Assembly (NCBI RefSeq): GCF_042686195.1
Contig: NZ_JBHUOQ010000001.1
Coordinates: 62,001 to 126,000 of the forward strand
Reading direction: 5' to 3'
Source of the DNA: Corticicoccus populi
GTDB lineage: Bacteria > Bacillota > Bacilli > Staphylococcales > Salinicoccaceae
DNA length: 64,000 nt
Below, piece after piece: positions 42,684 to 51,657 of the stretch. A program made the translations under genes and the position numbers. Below the pieces are notes generated by a model. It was not told the origin of the DNA, ran no database searches, and saw only the letters and a program-made list of their open reading frames with translations. Numbering within the stretch: position 1 is the stretch's first letter; every line of letters starts with the position of its first letter.

Positions 42684-43629
42684 AATGTTCCACCCCGTAT
42701 TTCTTTCCCTGGTATGTGTCTCGTTTCTTTAAAGTATCATCAATACTGTTTAATACATTCCATTTATCCGCGCTCCACATCGGTCCGATGAGCTGGTCAA
42801 TCGGTCCGTCACCGGTAATACGGTGGATAATCATTTCCGGCGGCAGGATTTCCAGCTGGTCGACGACTAAATTAACATAGTCCTCCTGATTCAGAAATTC
42901 AAGCATGCCTTTTTCATACTGTTTCACCATAGGTGTGCCTTTTAACAGATGAAGGAGGTGGATTTTAATCCCCTGCACATCGAGTGCGGAAACTGCGCCT
43001 GCGGTTTCCATCATCATCTCGTAATTTTCTCCCGGCAGACCGTTAATGATATGGCTGCATACATTGATATTATGTGCCCGCAACTTATCGACGCCTTCTT
43101 TGTAGCACTCAAAATCATGTGCCCGGTTAATCAGGCGGGCAGTACTTTCATGGACAGTCTGGAGTCCGAGTTCGACCCATAAATATGTCCGCTCATTTAG
43201 TTCGCTTAAGTATTCCACTACATCATCCGGCAGGCAGTCCGGACGTGTACCGATTGAAAGACCTACAACACCGTCTATCTTCAGTGCCGCTTCAAACTTT
43301 TCTTTCAATACAGGAAGGGGTGCGTGCGTGTTGGTGAATGATTGAAAATACGCGATGTAACTGCCGTTCTTCCATTTTTGGTTATGCGTGCGGTTCTTTA
43401 TTTTTTCAAACTGTACTTCAATCGGATCCACACGGTCTCCTGCAAAATCACCGCTTCCGGCAACTGAACAGAATGTACAGCCGCCGTATGCTGCTGTGCC
43501 GTCCCGGTTCGGACAGTCGAACCCTGCATCGAGTGCGACTTTAAATATTTTTTGATTAAATTTATTCTTCAAGTGGTAGTTCCATGTGTGATAGCGTTTA
43601 TCTTCGAAACTATATTTAAACTGAGTCAT
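42676..43629 (-). CDS. mnmL: Radical SAM protein YtqA (MnmL)
   Basis: 317 residues, TIGR01212 family. Cluster-binding cysteines are in CPNRDGTAAYGGCTFC, where the first Cys is far from the C-x-x-C pair as usual for this family. Later stretches: GLSIGTRPDCLPD, WVELGLQT, HIINGLPGE. In Bacillus, YtqA and MnmM form the alternative route to mnm5 on tRNA wobble uridine. ATG 43629 follows AAGGTG; GTG 43638 is part of the site. Overlaps mnmM. Confidence 0.85.
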   Translation of the reverse strand: MTQFKYSFEDKRYHTWNYHLKNKFNQKIFKVALDAGFDCPNRDGTAAYGGCTFCSVAGSGDFAGDRVDPIEVQFEKIKNRTHNQKWKNGSYIAYFQSFTNTHAPLPVLKEKFEAALKIDGVVGLSIGTRPDCLPDDVVEYLSELNERTYLWVELGLQTVHESTARLINRAHDFECYKEGVDKLRAHNINVCSHIINGLPGENYEMMMETAGAVSALDVQGIKIHLLHLLKGTPMVKQYEKGMLEFLNQEDYVNLVVDQLEILPPEMIIHRITGDGPIDQLIGPMWSADKWNVLNSIDDTLKKRDTYQGKKYGVEHYA

Positions 43630-43734
43630 CTGTATCACCTTATCCTTCTTCTAAGAATTCTATCATAATGCTTGTCGGTACAACACAATACGATTATGAT
43701 TTAAAGTATATTAGAGATAAAGGACGGTGTCCGT

Positions 43735-44499
43735 GTGATTGCAGTGAGGGGTTTATCAAAAGAGTATAAAGATAAATATGCAGTGAAAAATTTAAACTTC
43801 AATGTTGGTGAGGGTGAATTGTTCGCATTTTTAGGTCCGAATGGTTCAGGTAAATCAACGACAATTAAAATGATGCTCGGCATTCTTGAAGCGACAGAGG
43901 GAGACGTAGAAATTCTCGGTTTTAAGGCGGACGTAAATAATATTGAACTGAAACGGCAGTGGAGTTTCGTGCCGGATACACCGGATATTATTGGAAAGCT
44001 TACCGGCCAGCAGTATTTAAATTTTGTCGCCGGCGTGTATAAAATGCCTAAAAATCTATTTAATGAACGGGTCAGTGAACTTTTGGAGTGGTTTGATTTA
44101 AAGAATGATCTAAAGACGCTTGTTGAAGAGTATTCACACGGTATGAGACAGAAACTTGTCATCATCGGTGCATTAATGCATGAACCGAAAGTGATTTTTC
44201 TGGATGAACCGAATGTCGGTCTTGATCCGAAAAGTACAAGAAATTTAAAGCAGTATTTAAGAGAATATACATCACGCGGGAATACTGTTTTTCTGACTAC
44301 CCACACACTCAGCCTGGCAGAGGAAATTGCAGACCGGATATTGATTATTTATAAAGGGGAGGAAAAAGCAACAGGTACCCTGGACGAACTCCGGCAGATC
44401 AGCGGCTTGGCTGAAGGGACGTTGGAAGACGTATTTCTCCATTTGACAGAGGAGGCATATTCAGATGTTTCAAATTATGAAAGTGGAGATACTGTCTAG
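43735..44499 (+). CDS. ABC transporter ATP-binding protein
   Basis: 254 residues. Walker A GPNGSGKST, signature YSHGMRQKL, Walker B VIFLDEPNVGLDP, H-loop LTTHTLS. GTG 43735 follows AAAGGACGG. Its end overlaps the permease gene by 35 bases, so they form one exporter, similar to a conserved staphylococcal pair of unknown substrate. Confidence 0.88.
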   Translation: MIAVRGLSKEYKDKYAVKNLNFNVGEGELFAFLGPNGSGKSTTIKMMLGILEATEGDVEILGFKADVNNIELKRQWSFVPDTPDIIGKLTGQQYLNFVAGVYKMPKNLFNERVSELLEWFDLKNDLKTLVEEYSHGMRQKLVIIGALMHEPKVIFLDEPNVGLDPKSTRNLKQYLREYTSRGNTVFLTTHTLSLAEEIADRILIIYKGEEKATGTLDELRQISGLAEGTLEDVFLHLTEEAYSDVSNYESGDTV

Positions 44500-46003
44500 A
44501 ATTAACTACCTTAAAAATATGAGGGCATCAACGATACTGGCGTTGTTATTATTAAGTGTCATCATCGTTTTTGCAGGACCGGGAATTATTATTTCACTGT
44601 TTTTTATTGTTGTGTCGATGGATGAATCATTGATTGCACCGTCTGTCACTGTAGTGACGGTCTCGTTGATTATATTTTTATCACTTTTAACGGTAAATAA
44701 AATTGTTAAAGACTTATTTATGAACCGGAATATGGTACTTTACATGACATTCCCTGTGACTGCCGGGCAGTTGTTTACGGCAAAATCACTGATGCAGCTT
44801 TCGACAGGTATCCTGCCGGTCACTGTCATCACAGGACTTTTTTTCGGTATTGCTTTATCTGTGCGTGAAAACAATGTGGCTGCTCTTTTCAGCAGTTTGT
44901 CCTACATGTTTTTAATCAGTGCCGTGATACTCGGAATCAGTTATATCATTGTATTTTTTGTTACGAAAGTATCAAAACCGGGGCGTGTCAGCGAGGTATT
45001 GACACTCGCCGGCGGATTGATTGGAGTTATGCCGTATTTAATCATTACGTTCGGTACAGGGAATTTCGAGCGGGTGCTGTCTAAAATGCCTGACATGAGT
45101 GTCTTGTTCAACGGTTTTTTGTATAATATCGAGCCGTTGAAAACGGCTGCCGGTTCTGTCGCTGCGTTAGTTCTCGGTGTGCTGGTTTTATACATTGTCA
45201 CGAGACTTGTAAGTTCTGCTTTTATCAAGGGAGCACTCAGTACATCACGCGCGGGTAAGGTGAAATCTTCAGAAGCGGCAGTTTCATCGCCGGTTATCAG
45301 TTTATTATCGAAAGATTTAACGATGACACGCCGTGATTTCAAGGAATGGGCAGCAGTGCTGCCACAGTATTTTCTGCCGTTTATCATTTACTATGTCGGT
45401 GTATATCAGATGGATACGCTGGATGCTGAAATCGGTGCCTCTCTGATTGCGGTTTCTGTAACAGGGACTGTCATTATCAGCTTGTTTGTTTCTGCTTTGA
45501 ACACGGCACGAGATGCGGCGCATTATGAAATGCTGCAGATTCTGCCGGTGCGTCCGAAGGATATAGCCACCGCTAAATATCTATATAATATAATTACCAT
45601 TATCCCGGTTTATTTAGTACTTTCGGCAGCAGCATTTATGATTGCGGATTTTTCAGTGGTGAATTTACTGCTTTCCTGGCTGTGTATTATATTTACAGCA
45701 CTGACTGTCATCCCGGTCGGTATGCTGATTGGTGCATCCACTCCTGTCGTTAATAAAAAACAGCCGACAGACCGAATCGGTATTGCGGCGAACGTGATGA
45801 TTATTATAGTCATGCTTGTCTTTGTATTTGCCACCAGTATATTTGCGAGAATGTTTGTGGATACTTCAGGGTCGGTCGCAGCAGGCGGAGTGCTGATTTT
45901 CACTGCGGTGCTTGCTGTAACAGGTATTATCAGCTATATCATGGTGTTAAAAAGAGTATCACGGGTGTATGACAGAGGATTAATTATTGAATATAAAGGG
46001 TGA
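44465..46003 (+). CDS. ABC-2 type permease
   Basis: 512 residues with about 12 membrane helices and a cytoplasmic loop around 255-300 (SSEAAVSSPVISLLSKDLTMTRRD), as in large two-half ABC exporters. GGAGG precedes ATG 44465, inside the ATPase gene. The stop overlaps the upstream region of ogt, so the three genes are likely co-transcribed. Substrate unknown. Confidence 0.83.
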   Translation: MFQIMKVEILSRINYLKNMRASTILALLLLSVIIVFAGPGIIISLFFIVVSMDESLIAPSVTVVTVSLIIFLSLLTVNKIVKDLFMNRNMVLYMTFPVTAGQLFTAKSLMQLSTGILPVTVITGLFFGIALSVRENNVAALFSSLSYMFLISAVILGISYIIVFFVTKVSKPGRVSEVLTLAGGLIGVMPYLIITFGTGNFERVLSKMPDMSVLFNGFLYNIEPLKTAAGSVAALVLGVLVLYIVTRLVSSAFIKGALSTSRAGKVKSSEAAVSSPVISLLSKDLTMTRRDFKEWAAVLPQYFLPFIIYYVGVYQMDTLDAEIGASLIAVSVTGTVIISLFVSALNTARDAAHYEMLQILPVRPKDIATAKYLYNIITIIPVYLVLSAAAFMIADFSVVNLLLSWLCIIFTALTVIPVGMLIGASTPVVNKKQPTDRIGIAANVMIIIVMLVFVFATSIFARMFVDTSGSVAAGGVLIFTAVLAVTGIISYIMVLKRVSRVYDRGLIIEYKG

Positions 46004-46008
46004 CGGAT

Positions 46009-46473
46009 ATGACTTCAGTATATGAAAAGTTTTCAATCGGCTGGCTAAAAATCTCGAGTCATGATAGTAAAATTACAGGTATTGATTATGCGGACACTGA
46101 AGGTGAGAGTGATGAGTGGAATGAAGTACTCAGAGACTGCGCACGTGAGCTTCAAGAATATTTTTCAGGTGAACGTAAAGTATTTAATGTAGAGATTGAT
46201 TTTGAATATAAAGGGACAGCTTTTCAGCAAAAAGTGTGGCGGGCACTGTATGAAATTCCGTACGGCATGACCATTAGTTATAAAACGCTCGCAGAGCAGT
46301 GCGGCGGTGCGAATTATTCACGCGCAGTTGCGAATGCGAACGGAAAGAACCCGTTATCAATTATCGTCCCGTGTCACCGGGTCATCGCAAGTGACGGAAC
46401 ACTCGGCGGTTACACCGGCGGACTGGATAAAAAGAAGCATCTGTTGAAGCTTGAGAATGTGATACTTGTGTAG
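46009..46473 (+). CDS. ogt: Methylated-DNA-protein-cysteine methyltransferase
   Basis: 154 residues. Active site IIVPCHRVIASDG, preceded by the helix-turn-helix YGMTISYKTLAEQCGG that enters the minor groove, and GNKNPLS-like NGKNPLS. It removes O6-alkyl groups from guanine by moving them to its Cys. ATG 46009 follows AAAGGGTGA; the frame is open to GTG 46000. Confidence 0.9.
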   Translation: MTSVYEKFSIGWLKISSHDSKITGIDYADTEGESDEWNEVLRDCARELQEYFSGERKVFNVEIDFEYKGTAFQQKVWRALYEIPYGMTISYKTLAEQCGGANYSRAVANANGKNPLSIIVPCHRVIASDGTLGGYTGGLDKKKHLLKLENVILV

Positions 46474-46502
46474 GAGTGGGGCATGATGGTGGGGTGTTAG
46501 TG

Positions 46503-46721
46503 CGGCACAGAAATCTATTTTGGGGATGGTCTGTGTCGTTTGAAGATGGTTTTTGCTACAGCCTACGCGAAATTCATCACTCTGTGTCGTTGTGCGCTAC
46601 GGATTCTATGTATTTCATCAATCTGTAGCGTTTGCCACCGCCTTTCGCCACAGAAAAAGGATTTTTCCATATCTGTGGCGCATCAGGACACAGAAGGCCC
46701 TCTCTTTTTATTCCGCTACAG
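46503..46721. repeat. Array of ~36-base palindromic repeats
   Basis: Ten copies of the 8-base arm CTGTRNCG or its complement, some degenerate, start at 46503, 46531, 46554, 46582, 46595, 46623, 46646, 46673, 46686 and 46714. Spacings run 28, 23, 28, 13, 28, 23, 27, 13, 28, so a ~92-base unit with two hairpins is repeated 2.3 times. Four 35-36-base units are inverted repeats (best: CGCCACAG...CTGTGGCG, 46646-46680); the fifth is degenerate. Loops are mostly not conserved. It lies between ogt and the leucine T-box and has no credible gene. Confidence 0.7.
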
Positions 46722-46791
46722 TGAAATGGACATATACTGTTCATAATGGCGGGTGAAAAACGCTTTATTCCTGTGCTTTTGTCAATAAACC

Positions 46792-46820
46792 TTGCAGTAG
46801 CAGAAGAAATAGCATATATT
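46792..46820 (+). promoter_or_regulatory. Candidate promoter of the leuS leader
   Basis: TTGCAG, 17 bases, TATATT, just before the T-box. The -35 keeps only TTG. Confidence 0.4.
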
Positions 46821-46829
46821 AATATGTAG

Positions 46830-47024
46830 CAGAAGTAGTAGGGTGGACATTGTTTACAGAGAGCCGGTGGTGCTGCAAACCGGTACCAGTGGAGCTTGAA
46901 CTCATCTGCGTTTAATGACAAACATTTATAATAAAGTGGCACTTTAAAAGTGAATGCGGGTGGTACCGCGGTCTTAATAGATCGTCCCATATCAAATCGT
47001 CTGGTTTGATATGGGATTTTTTAT
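46830..47024 (+). ncRNA. Leucine T-box leader
   Basis: Stem I carries AGAGAG, GGTGGTGCTGCAAACCGG and the specifier loop GAACTC, giving codon CTC (46901-46903) for leucine. The antiterminator core GCGGGTGGTACCGCGG is at 46956-46971. A competing terminator CCCATATCAAA/TTTGATATGGG with T run spans 46986-47024. Uncharged tRNA-Leu should bind and allow read-through to leuS. Confidence 0.92.
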
Positions 47025-47043
47025 ATTTGAAGGAGGAAAAGTA

Positions 47044-49458
47044 ATGGCGTTTAAGCATCGCGACATTGAGAAAAAATGGCAGAAATACTGGGAAGAAAAT
47101 AAAACTTTCAAAACTGAAGAGGAGTATGACAAGAAGAAGTTCTATGCGCTGGATATGTTCCCGTATCCTTCAGGGGCAGGGCTTCATGTCGGTCATCCGG
47201 AAGGATACACAGCAACGGATATTATTTCGCGTATGAAGCGGATGCAGGGTTATAATGTGCTTCATCCGATGGGCTGGGATGCATTTGGCCTTCCGGCAGA
47301 GCAGTATGCGATTGATACCGGTAATGATATTAAAGAATTCAACACTAAAAATATTAATAACTTCCGCCGTCAGATTAAAGAGCTCGGCTTCAGCTATGAC
47401 TGGGACCGTGAAGTGAATACGACGGATCCCGACTACTATAAATGGACACAGTGGATTTTTATTCAGCTTTATAATAAAGGGCTTGCTTATGTAGATGAAG
47501 TGCCTGTGAACTGGTGTGAGGCGCTTGGAACTGTGCTTGCGAATGAAGAAGTCATTGACGGTCTGTCAGAACGCGGCGGACACCCCGTGGTCAGAAAACC
47601 GATGAGACAGTGGATTTTAAAAATTACTGAATATGCGGACCGTCTTCTTGAAGATCTGGATGATCTTGACTGGCCGGAATCTCTTAAAGACATGCAGAGA
47701 AACTGGATCGGTAAATCAGAAGGGGCAAATATCACATTTAAAATTGAAGATACGTATAAAGATTTCACCGTATTTACGACACGTCCCGATACTGTATACG
47801 GCGCAACTTATGCGGTACTGTCACCTGAACATGAACTGATTGATGAAATCACAACAGAGGATTATAAAGAAAAAATAAAAGCCTATCAGGAAAAAGCGGC
47901 GCGTAAAAGCGATCTTGAAAGAACCGATCTTGCGAAAGAGAAGACCGGCGAATTTACAGGGGCTTACGCTGTTAATCCGTTCAACGGTGAAAAGCTGCCT
48001 GTCTGGATCGCAGATTATGTTCTGGCGTCATACGGAACTGGTGCCATCATGGCGGTACCTGCCCATGATGAGCGTGACTATGAATTTGCGAAAACGTTCG
48101 ACCTGCCGATTATTGAAGTACTGTCCGGCGGAGATGTGGAAAACGAAGCCTACACAGGTGACGGTCCGCATGTAAATTCCGGTGAACTGGACGGCCTTGG
48201 TAAAGAGGAAGCGATTGAAAAAGCCATCGCAATTCTTGAAGAAAAAAATCTCGGTGAGAAAAAGACGACATATAAACTGCGTGACTGGCTCTTCTCACGC
48301 CAGCGTTACTGGGGTGAGCCGATCCCTGTCATTCACTGGGAAGATGGTACAATGTCAACAGTGCCTGAAAATGAGCTGCCGTTGACGCTGCCGAAGATGG
48401 ATCAGATTAAACCGTCCGGCACCGGTGAATCACCGCTTGCGAATAACGATGCATGGGTGAATGTCACCCGGGACGACGGTGTGAAAGGCAAGAGAGAAAC
48501 CAACACGATGCCGCAGTGGGCCGGCAGCTGCTGGTACTACTTGCGTTATATCGATCCCGACAATAAAGAGCAGCTTGCAGATCCAGAAAAGCTTAAACAC
48601 TGGCTGCCGGTTGACCTTTATATCGGCGGTGCTGAACATGCGGTACTTCACCTTCTGTACGCACGTTTCTGGCATAAAGTCCTTTACGATATCGGTGCTG
48701 TAGAAACAAAAGAACCGTTCCAGAAGCTTTACAACCAGGGGATGATTCTCGGTGAAGGCAATGAGAAAATGAGTAAATCAAAAGGGAATGTCATCAATCC
48801 GGATGATATTATTTATTCTCACGGTGCGGATACTTTGAGACTGTATGAAATGTTCATGGGGCCGCTTGATGCATCGATTCCGTGGAGTACGACAGGTCTT
48901 GACGGTGCGAGACGTTTCCTTGACCGTGTATGGCGCTTGATTATTAATGAAGAGACCGGTGAACTTCAGTCGAAAATTACTGATAAAGACACACCGGACC
49001 TTGACCGTGTGTATCATCAGACAGTGAAGAAAGTCACTGAAGATTTCGAAACCCTCGGTTTCAACACGGCGATTTCACAGATGATGGTCTTCATTAATGA
49101 ATGTAATAAGGCGGATGGAGTGTCTAAGAAACATATCGAAAACTTTGCGAAACTGCTGTCGCCGATTGCACCGCACCTTGCTGAAGAGCTTTGGAGTAAA
49201 CTCGGTAATGAAGGTACGATTACCTACAGCGAATGGCCGCAGTTTGATGAAGCGAAACTGGTTGAAGACGAAGTGGAAATTGTCATTCAAATTAACGGAA
49301 AAGTTAAAGAAAAACTGACTGTAGCAAGCGATGCTTCAAAAGAAGATATCGAAAAAACAGCAGTAGAATCCGAAAAAATTCAAGCTGAAATTGAAGGGAA
49401 GACTGTCCGTAAAGTGATTGTTGTCCCAGGTAAGCTCGTGAATATCGTAGCGAATTAA
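47044..49458 (+). CDS. leuS: Leucyl-tRNA synthetase
   Basis: 804 residues, class I synthetase. HIGH-type motif in PYPSGAGLHVGHPEG near residue 40, editing (CP1) domain with TTRPDTVYGAT, catalytic KMSKS in NEKMSKSKGN near residue 580, and the C-terminal anticodon-binding part. AAGGAGG precedes ATG 47044; the frame extends back into the terminator. Controlled by the leucine T-box. Confidence 0.97.
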   Translation: MAFKHRDIEKKWQKYWEENKTFKTEEEYDKKKFYALDMFPYPSGAGLHVGHPEGYTATDIISRMKRMQGYNVLHPMGWDAFGLPAEQYAIDTGNDIKEFNTKNINNFRRQIKELGFSYDWDREVNTTDPDYYKWTQWIFIQLYNKGLAYVDEVPVNWCEALGTVLANEEVIDGLSERGGHPVVRKPMRQWILKITEYADRLLEDLDDLDWPESLKDMQRNWIGKSEGANITFKIEDTYKDFTVFTTRPDTVYGATYAVLSPEHELIDEITTEDYKEKIKAYQEKAARKSDLERTDLAKEKTGEFTGAYAVNPFNGEKLPVWIADYVLASYGTGAIMAVPAHDERDYEFAKTFDLPIIEVLSGGDVENEAYTGDGPHVNSGELDGLGKEEAIEKAIAILEEKNLGEKKTTYKLRDWLFSRQRYWGEPIPVIHWEDGTMSTVPENELPLTLPKMDQIKPSGTGESPLANNDAWVNVTRDDGVKGKRETNTMPQWAGSCWYYLRYIDPDNKEQLADPEKLKHWLPVDLYIGGAEHAVLHLLYARFWHKVLYDIGAVETKEPFQKLYNQGMILGEGNEKMSKSKGNVINPDDIIYSHGADTLRLYEMFMGPLDASIPWSTTGLDGARRFLDRVWRLIINEETGELQSKITDKDTPDLDRVYHQTVKKVTEDFETLGFNTAISQMMVFINECNKADGVSKKHIENFAKLLSPIAPHLAEELWSKLGNEGTITYSEWPQFDEAKLVEDEVEIVIQINGKVKEKLTVASDASKEDIEKTAVESEKIQAEIEGKTVRKVIVVPGKLVNIVAN

Positions 49459-49474
49459 TTATTGGAGGTGCGTC

Positions 49475-49768
49475 ATGATATTAGAAGCGGCATTTCTACA
49501 GGTTACAAAAGGCAGGGAAGATGCGTTTGAAGCATCATTCCGGAAGGCTTCGGACATCATTTCTTCAATGAACGGCTATAATTCCCATGAGCTGCAGAGA
49601 TGTCTTGAAACGGAAGGGAAGTATTTACTGCTTGTCCGCTGGCAGACGCTCGAGGATCATACTGAAGGATTCAGACAATCTGAAAAATATCTTTTGTGGA
49701 AAGAAATGCTGCATCATTATTATGACCCATTCCCGTCAGTTGAACATTTTGAAATTGTAAATGAATGA
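49475..49768 (+). CDS. Antibiotic biosynthesis monooxygenase-like (ABM) protein
   Basis: 97 residues, ferredoxin-like ABM fold: repeated strand-helix units with GREDAFEASF, MNGYNSHELQRC and LLVRWQTLEDHTEGFR. Relatives include haem-degrading and quinol oxygenases, but no haem-ligand pattern is clear. It follows leuS by 16 bases behind GGAGGTG and shares its transcript, ending at a strong terminator. Confidence 0.8.
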   Translation: MILEAAFLQVTKGREDAFEASFRKASDIISSMNGYNSHELQRCLETEGKYLLLVRWQTLEDHTEGFRQSEKYLLWKEMLHHYYDPFPSVEHFEIVNE

Positions 49769-49770
49769 GG

Positions 49771-49816
49771 AAGTCCCCGGTTGAGTATAGTCATGTACTC
49801 GGTCGGGGACTTTTTA
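49771..49816 (+). terminator. Terminator of leuS and the ABM gene
   Basis: AAGTCCCCG and CGGGGACTT around an inner GAGTA/TACTC arm, then TTT. Confidence 0.85.
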
Positions 49817-49863
49817 TATAAAGAAAGAAGCTTTACTGAAGATGGTTAATTGTTGATGCTGTT

Positions 49864-50121
49864 TTAAAATATTTCATAAAAGAAGAAAGTTGCTGCAGCA
49901 GCGCTTAATAGTAAAAAGAACATAAAGTAAGGACCGAATGATTTTTTTCTGGCCAGATTGACTGTTCTGAATGTAAAGACTGCCATGAGCAGTGCTGATA
50001 ATAAAATTGAAAAGTGTTGATTCATAAAAGCAGGATAAAAAAACAGAGACCAAAAACCAATGACCGCGAGTAATATGACTGCATAATCAAAAATACTTCT
50101 TCTGTTTTGAGTACTGTTCAA
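49864..50121 (-). CDS. Small three-helix membrane protein
   Basis: 85 residues, helices at about 12-30, 35-54 and 63-83. TTG 50121 lies six bases after GAGGTG; GTG 50127 is part of that site. Not recognised. Stands alone between convergent units. Confidence 0.55.
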   Translation of the reverse strand: MNSTQNRRSIFDYAVILLAVIGFWSLFFYPAFMNQHFSILLSALLMAVFTFRTVNLARKKSFGPYFMFFLLLSAAAATFFFYEIF

Positions 50122-50245
50122 TTGCACACCTCTTTCTTAGTTATGAAACACTATACCAAAAGAAAACGCTTCCAATTATATTGTATAATGTCATAAATTA
50201 AAAAGAAATATATAAAAGAATAAGTATCAGTATTTATTTTAGAAA

Positions 50246-50304
50246 TCCAGTCTAAACCGGCGCTGTTTCATTCAGGTCGCAGTTTAAACTGGATTTCATT
50301 ACTT
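50246..50304. repeat. Long hairpin with arm shared at 11.5 kb
   Basis: AAATCCAGTCTAAAC and GTTTAAACTGGATTT form a 15-base inverted repeat (one G-U/mismatch) around ~24 bases. The right arm and flank, 50284-50304, recur exactly (21 bases) at 11498-11518, at the break of the acetyltransferase gene. No T run follows, so it is not a plain terminator. Confidence 0.5.
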
Positions 50305-50328
50305 TGTACAGACTCATTGCTTCTTGTA

Positions 50329-51579
50329 TCACTCCCTGCACGCGCTGTTTCCGGCCGTATAACCGGTGACGAGTGCACTGGTGATATTATATCCGCCGGT
50401 ATAGCCGTGAATATCCAGTACTTCACCGGCAAAGTAGAGGCTTTTAACGAGCCTGCTTTCCATCGTCTGGGGGCTGATTTCCTTTAAATTCACACCGCCG
50501 CCTGTGACAAATGCTTTTTCGATGGACTGGGTGCCGTTTACGGTGAATACGAAACCTTTCAGAAATTGTATAATCTTTTCCTTATCTTCATTTTTTATGT
50601 GATGACTGTTGGCGTCGCCGTCAATATTTAAATATTCGAGCATAAATTCAGCGAGCCGGTCCTGCATCATTGATTTTAAAATGTTCCTTAGAGCACGGTT
50701 CGGGTGTTCTTTGACAGTTTTATCGAACGTTTCCGAAAGTGAACCCTTACTGTCATCCGGATAGAAATCAATCATCATATCAATGTGTGTTTTTTTCTGG
50801 TTTTTCTGCTCTTTATAAACAAATTGACTGCATCTGAGTGCGGCCGGCCCTGAAATACCGAAATGGGTGAAAAGCATGTCCATTTGATGTGTGATTCTCG
50901 GCTTTCCGTTCTTTTTTAGTACAGACAGGCCGACATTTTTCAAGCTGAGTCCTTTTAAAGTGCTGTCTTTAATAAATGATTCATCGGATGTTACAGGGAC
51001 TTCAGTCGGAAAGAGTTCTGTAATCGTGTGGCCGGCGGATTCTGCAAATGTATGGCCGTCACCGGTTGACCCTGTATGCGGCACACTTCTGCCGCCGGTA
51101 GTGATGATGATGTTTCCTGCTGCGAATGTTTCATCTTTAGTCTTCACGCCCGTGACGCGTCCGTCCTGAATCATCAGCTCAGTCACTGCAGTATGATATT
51201 TAATGTCGACTTTGTTTTCAGCGAGAGCGTTTAAAAAAACATTAAGGACATCTTTCGATTGGTTCGACACCGGAAACATCCGGCCGTGGTCTTCTTCTTT
51301 TAATGAAACACCGCGTGATTCGACAAAATCAATAATACTTTCATTATCAAATGTGCTGAACGGACCGTAAAGGAATTTTCCGTTCCCTGGTATATGCTTA
51401 ATGATTTCTGTGTAGGGGAGGCGGTTCGTCACATTGCATCTGCCGCCGCCCGAAATCAAAAGTTTGCGGCCGAGATTTTTATTTTTTTCTATAATTAATA
51501 CACGTTTGTTATTTTGTGAAGCGGCGTACGCTGCCATTAAACCGCTGACCCCGCCGCCGATAATAATTGTATCGTACAT
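50329..51579 (-). CDS. ytfP: HI0933/YtfP-family flavoprotein
   Basis: 416 residues. FAD-binding motif IIIGGGVSGLMAA at 5-17, then GRKLLISGGGRCNVTN at about 37-52, a family hallmark, and AGEVLDIHGYTGGYNITSA near the end. Relatives (BaiN, YhiN) are NAD(P)/FAD-dependent; the physiological substrate is unknown. Start behind AAGGAG. Divergent from murJ, as in staphylococci. Confidence 0.9.
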   Translation of the reverse strand: MYDTIIIGGGVSGLMAAYAASQNNKRVLIIEKNKNLGRKLLISGGGRCNVTNRLPYTEIIKHIPGNGKFLYGPFSTFDNESIIDFVESRGVSLKEEDHGRMFPVSNQSKDVLNVFLNALAENKVDIKYHTAVTELMIQDGRVTGVKTKDETFAAGNIIITTGGRSVPHTGSTGDGHTFAESAGHTITELFPTEVPVTSDESFIKDSTLKGLSLKNVGLSVLKKNGKPRITHQMDMLFTHFGISGPAALRCSQFVYKEQKNQKKTHIDMMIDFYPDDSKGSLSETFDKTVKEHPNRALRNILKSMMQDRLAEFMLEYLNIDGDANSHHIKNEDKEKIIQFLKGFVFTVNGTQSIEKAFVTGGGVNLKEISPQTMESRLVKSLYFAGEVLDIHGYTGGYNITSALVTGYTAGNSACRE

Positions 51580-51657
51580 GAATTATCTCCTTTTTGTTTG
51601 AAACTTTGTGCTAATCATCTATAATGTATTATATTCTGAAATTAAGAGGGTTTGTAA

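Noticed and set aside
43701..44306. 201-codon frame on the minus strand
   Set aside because: It is the complement of the ABC ATPase gene, has no start signal and a composition typical of antisense frames.
44941..45387. 148-codon frame on the minus strand
   Set aside because: Antisense to the ABC permease; no ribosome binding site and no recognisable domain.
46503..46721. CRISPR array
   Set aside because: Arms are only 8 bases, alternate in direction and have unequal spacing; no cas genes are present.
46577..46990. 137-codon minus-strand frame over the palindrome array and T-box
   Set aside because: It spans the repeat array and the conserved T-box elements and has no start signal; low-complexity translation.
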